Positions 6,741 to 8,487 of a stretch of 8,487 nucleotides of DNA are shown piece after piece. Location of the stretch: NCBI GenBank assembly GCA_045589215.1, contig JAZNOQ010000011.1, forward strand, positions 1-8,487, in the 5' to 3' direction. The translations under genes were made by a program, and so were the position numbers. How positions within the stretch are numbered: position 1 is the first letter of the stretch; the number at the start of each line of letters is the position of its first letter. The notes under the pieces were generated by a model. It ran no database searches, was not told where the DNA came from, and saw nothing but the letters and a program-made list of their open reading frames with translations. Origin of the DNA: JAZNOQ01 sp045589215. Lineage in GTDB: Bacteria > Bacillota > Clostridia > Oscillospirales > CAG-272.

Positions 6741-6764
6741 TGTAATATCTTATGCGATATTACA
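6741..6764. promoter_or_regulatory. 9-bp inverted repeat, possible operator
   Basis: TGTAATATC (6741-6749) and GATATTACA (6756-6764) form a perfect dyad with a 6-nt spacer. No T-tract follows on either strand, so it is not a terminator. The size and AT-rich arms fit a homodimeric repressor site in the gap upstream of the cysteine-rich gene, but I do not recognise it as the box of a known regulator. Confidence 0.4.
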
Positions 6765-6776
6765 GCATCTCGACAA
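6747..6776 (-). promoter_or_regulatory. Weak candidate promoter for the cysteine-rich gene
   Basis: On the minus strand, TTGTCG (6776-6771; 4/6 match to TTGACA) is followed after 18 nt by TAAGAT (6752-6747; 4/6 match to TATAAT). The -10-like element sits inside the 9-bp dyad. If used, transcription would begin near 6740 and the long hairpin would open the leader. The match is poor, and a sporulation sigma factor or another site is equally possible. Confidence 0.2.
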
Positions 6777-6794
6777 AGTTTTCGGGAGAAATAT

Positions 6795-7265
6795 TTACAT
6801 TTTTCGCGCTTTCCTTTTGTCTGCTATACAGCGCCTCACGGAAAGGAAGCCGTTCGCAATCGCGAGACCGACCACGATACCGCCTGCAAGACCAAGCGCG
6901 GTCTCAAGCGTGACAAGAAGATACTCGGTGAAGAGCGCGTAGTCGCTTGCGAGCAGGTGATACATCGCATAATAGAGAAATCCACCCGGGACAAGCGCAA
7001 CAAGAACGGGTAAGAGATAGATCTGTACGGGTGCGCGAAGTCTGTGGGCGCACGCCTCCGAGAAAAACGCCGCGAAGATCGCCGCCGCAAGGCACGGGAA
7101 GAATTCCCCGCCCGCAAGACTGCGGAGAAGCAGGTAGATCCCATCGCACAGAAGTCCGCCGATCGCAATTACCCAAAGATGCCGCAAGCGAACACGGAAC
7201 ATAAGCGCAAATCCAAGCGATCCGAATGCCGCCGCGAGGAGTCCGATGATGATCTCAGGTATCAT
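6795..7265 (-). CDS. Split ThrE-type exporter, small subunit (YjjB / ThrE_2-like)
   Basis: This 156-residue membrane protein matches the C-terminal half of ThrE, which occurs as a separate YjjB-type subunit in many bacteria. About four to five hydrophobic helices are visible (roughly 3-22, 30-50, 54-73, 80-104 and 113-141), with the family's proline-glycine block LVPGGFLYYAMYHLL (91-105) and a basic cytoplasmic tail (RRCIADKRKARK). ThrE of Corynebacterium exports threonine and serine, and E. coli YjjPB has been linked to succinate export; the substrate here is unknown. The ATG overlaps the last base of the large-subunit stop (TAATG), and GGAGGTG (7273-7279) lies 7 nt upstream, so the two are translated together in about equal amounts and presumably form one complex. 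Confidence 0.85.
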   Translation of the reverse strand: MIPEIIIGLLAAAFGSLGFALMFRVRLRHLWVIAIGGLLCDGIYLLLRSLAGGEFFPCLAAAIFAAFFSEACAHRLRAPVQIYLLPVLVALVPGGFLYYAMYHLLASDYALFTEYLLVTLETALGLAGGIVVGLAIANGFLSVRRCIADKRKARKM

Positions 7266-8065
7266 TATATCACACCTCCGAACAGAACGATCGCGATCGA
7301 AAAGCCCGCCGCGATGGTGAGTGCAAGCAGTACCGCTTGAATGAGTCGCGCGGATCCTGCGAAGGTGTCACCCGAAAAGAGATCACGCAGAGCGTTGCAG
7401 AAGGCAATTCCGGGGATCAGAAGCATGATCGTGGCGATCATGATCTTATCCGCGTGAAATCCGCTGTAAAAATAAGCCGCAGTCTCCGCGAGAAGTCCCG
7501 CGAGGATCGAATTCAGAAGCGTGCTTGCGTAGGGACCGATGTGCGAAAAGACCGTTGCGCCGAGGAGCATAATGATAAAGCCGATCAGCCCCGATGCGAT
7601 CGCATCGAAAACGTTCCCCCGAAAGAAAACGGCAAAGGCTGCCGCCGCTACAACACCTCCAACGACCGAAATCCACTTGTGTGCGCGTGCTTCCCGCTTG
7701 ATCTCCGAAAGACGCGTCTGCACGGTCTCGAAGGGCAAGGGCTCCTTGCAGATCTCTCGCGACAAGGCGTTATAGTCCTCAAGCTGACGGAAATCGTTCG
7801 AGGAGCCGTAGACGCGGCGCGTCTGTGTGGAATATCCTCCGTCGGGCATACGGATGGATGCCGTGATCATCGCGGTGATTGCAAAGATCTCGACGTGCTC
7901 GGCACCGTATGCACGGCATATACGAGTGACCGTATCCTCGACGCGTTGGATCTCCGCGCCGCACTTGAGGAGTCCCTCGCCGATGTCAAGCGCGGTACAC
8001 AGCACCTCATCGGCGTAGGAGCGTTCTCGTTCGGGCTGCCGCTCCTCTGTTTTATTTTGGATCAT
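7265..8065 (-). CDS. Split ThrE-type exporter, large subunit (YjjP / DUF1212-like)
   Basis: The first gene of the exporter pair encodes 266 residues. The cytoplasmic N-terminal part (to about 130) carries the DUF1212 signature LLKCGAEIQRVEDTVTRICRAYG (about 32-54). Five hydrophobic segments follow (about 131-148, 152-174, 184-200, 207-226 and 238-266), with the conserved LLIPGIAFCNALRDLFSGD block (about 215-233). I place the start at 8065, not at the longer ATG at 8092. The promoter's -10 ends at 8101, so transcription should begin near 8094, leaving almost no leader for the 8092 ATG. GGAG at 8074-8077 sits 8 nt before the 8065 ATG. Choosing 8092 would add nine residues. Substrate unknown; see the small subunit for the family's known roles. 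Confidence 0.85.
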   Translation of the reverse strand: MIQNKTEERQPERERSYADEVLCTALDIGEGLLKCGAEIQRVEDTVTRICRAYGAEHVEIFAITAMITASIRMPDGGYSTQTRRVYGSSNDFRQLEDYNALSREICKEPLPFETVQTRLSEIKREARAHKWISVVGGVVAAAAFAVFFRGNVFDAIASGLIGFIIMLLGATVFSHIGPYASTLLNSILAGLLAETAAYFYSGFHADKIMIATIMLLIPGIAFCNALRDLFSGDTFAGSARLIQAVLLALTIAAGFSIAIVLFGGVI

Positions 8066-8073
8066 AGCAGAGT

Positions 8074-8077
8074 CTCC
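8074..8077 (-). promoter_or_regulatory. Ribosome binding site supporting the 8065 start of the exporter large subunit
   Basis: GGAG on the minus strand lies 8 nt before the ATG at 8065. Neither upstream in-frame ATG (8092 and 8086) has a purine-rich site at a usable distance. Confidence 0.6.
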
Positions 8078-8100
8078 ATTCACCATAGTCATGATACATC

Positions 8101-8129
8101 AGTATAGCACAAAAAAGAAGGTTTGTCAA
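8101..8129 (-). promoter_or_regulatory. Sigma-A promoter of the exporter pair
   Basis: On the minus strand, a perfect TTGACA (8129-8124) is separated by exactly 17 nt from TATACT (8106-8101, 5/6 match). The predicted transcription start is near 8094. No clear operator overlaps it, so expression could be constitutive. Confidence 0.88.
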
Positions 8130-8246
8130 GAAGACGCTCGATGGCTAAACGGGGTGAAGCACGGCGGAAATCCTCATTTATTGACAGTTTCTCTCAAATT
8201 CCGATCTTCCAACTTCCTGTTTTCGGATTTTTCTCACGAAAACATC

Positions 8247-8275
8247 TTGACAGAATGCGGTATTTATGATAGAAT
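8247..8275 (+). promoter_or_regulatory. Sigma-A promoter of tRNA-Gln
   Basis: A perfect TTGACA (8247-8252), a 17-nt spacer and TAGAAT (8270-8275, 5/6), with an extended -10 TG at 8267-8268. Transcription is expected near 8282, about 29 nt before the mature tRNA. This is a strong promoter, as usual for stable RNA. It is divergent from the exporter promoter, with the two -35 elements about 117 nt apart. Confidence 0.9.
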
Positions 8276-8310
8276 AATGCTGTTGTGCCGAGCGCACGAC
8301 CAACCGGCAA

Positions 8311-8382
8311 TGGGATGTCGCCAAGCGGTAAGGCACGGGACTTTGACTCCCGCATCCGTCGGTTCGAATCCGGCCATCCCAG
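8311..8382 (+). tRNA. tRNA-Gln (anticodon TTG)
   Basis: The 72-nt gene folds into a full cloverleaf. The acceptor stem is TGGGATG (8311-8317) with CATCCCA (8375-8381), and the discriminator G is 8382. The D arm contains GCC/GGC around AAGCGGTAA. The anticodon stem CGGGA (8336-8340) pairs with TCCCG (8348-8352) around loop CTTTGAC, with anticodon TTG at 8343-8345. The T arm has loop TTCGAAT (8363-8369) and a 5-bp stem with one wobble. A weak U1-A72 pair and G73 are typical of glutamine tRNAs. The 3' CCA is not encoded (ATA follows), so it must be added by the CCA-adding enzyme. The gene stands alone with its own promoter and terminator. Confidence 0.97.
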
Positions 8383-8421
8383 ATAAAGAAAAGCAGGCTC
8401 TACGCCTGCTTTTCTTTATCT
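8381..8421. terminator. Bidirectional terminator after tRNA-Gln
   Basis: A perfect 18-bp stem, AGATAAAGAAAAGCAGGC (8381-8398) with its complement at 8404-8421, closes a 5-nt loop. The GC core GCAGGC/GCCTGC is flanked by an A-tract before and a T-tract after, so it can stop transcription from both sides. Its left foot overlaps the last base pair and the discriminator of the tRNA gene, so 3' trimming of the tRNA must open it. Confidence 0.92.
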
Positions 8422-8487
8422 CGCGTGGTCATTGATGCAGAACCGTGCAAGCCTCAAGTCGGATCGTAGCCATGTCGTTCTGTGAGC
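8422..8487. other. Unassigned right edge
   Basis: These 66 bases follow the bidirectional terminator. One minus-strand frame is open from the window edge to a TAA inside the terminator (8418-8416), which would suit the end of a convergent gene. It gives only about 23 codons, and I do not recognise the peptide. No RNA gene or repeat is seen. Confidence 0.2.

Noticed and set aside
7337..8107. Plus-strand open frame of 256 codons opposite the exporter large subunit
   Set aside because: The opposite strand encodes a clear DUF1212 protein with its own promoter; the shadow frame is highly charged and lacks any motif.
8181..8186. Extra TTGACA on the plus strand upstream of tRNA-Gln
   Set aside because: No -10-like element occurs 16-18 nt downstream, so it is probably chance; the 8247 copy has a proper partner.
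8141..8269. Possible 42-codon plus-strand gene between the divergent promoters
   Set aside because: No ribosome binding site, and its end runs through the -35 and spacer of the tRNA promoter. The peptide is not recognisable.
8416..8487. Short minus-strand open frame running in from the right edge
   Set aside because: The stop falls neatly in the terminator, but about 23 unrecognised codons are too few to call a gene.
1..8487. CRISPR arrays, insertion sequences, phage genes or a defence system
   Set aside because: No direct-repeat array, transposase motif, terminal inverted repeats or nuclease/toxin-like protein was seen. All sizeable coding regions have housekeeping or exporter assignments except the cysteine-rich protein.

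Overview
The window reads as a chromosomal segment from a GC-rich member of the Clostridia (Bacillota), probably an uncultured gut-type Oscillospirales or Christensenellales relative. This rests on the clostridial style of the chorismate synthase (GGGHFSGRLTAP and RRAPGQN motifs), GAGG-type ribosome binding sites, TTGACA/TATAAT-type promoters, and a cysteine-rich protein resembling ones I recall only from clostridia. No genus call is possible by eye.

Positions 1-5654 hold a compact plus-strand operon for aromatic amino acid synthesis: the 3' end of aroB (dehydroquinate synthase), aroA (EPSP synthase), aroC (chorismate synthase, TTG start), pheA (chorismate mutase-prephenate dehydratase with an ACT domain), an aroE-aroK fusion (shikimate dehydrogenase joined to shikimate kinase) and aroQ (type II dehydroquinase). 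Together they cover every step from the DAHP product to chorismate except DAHP synthase itself, which must lie elsewhere, and then go on to phenylpyruvate. Gene gaps are -4 to 39 nt and no terminator interrupts the set. The operon ends at a 30-nt perfect palindrome with a T-tract (5675-5722), followed at once by a second hairpin (5723-5756).

Positions 5790-8092 are on the minus strand, convergent with the aro operon. Read in the direction of transcription, a strong sigma-A promoter (8101-8129) drives two overlapping membrane-protein genes that form a split ThrE/YjjP-YjjB-type exporter. After a 153-nt gap containing a 9-bp dyad and a long hairpin that is well paired only in minus-strand RNA comes a gene for a 283-residue cysteine-rich protein (22 Cys, six of them consecutive) of unknown function.

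At the right end, divergent from the exporter promoter, a tRNA-Gln(TTG) gene forms its own transcription unit with an extended -10 promoter (8247-8275) and a perfect 18-bp bidirectional terminator (8381-8421). The last 66 bases show nothing I can name.

Most of the window is ordinary housekeeping metabolism. The parts that merit a second look are the AroE-AroK fusion, the hexacysteine protein, and the structured intergenic region in front of it. I see no CRISPR array, phage gene, transposase or defence system.
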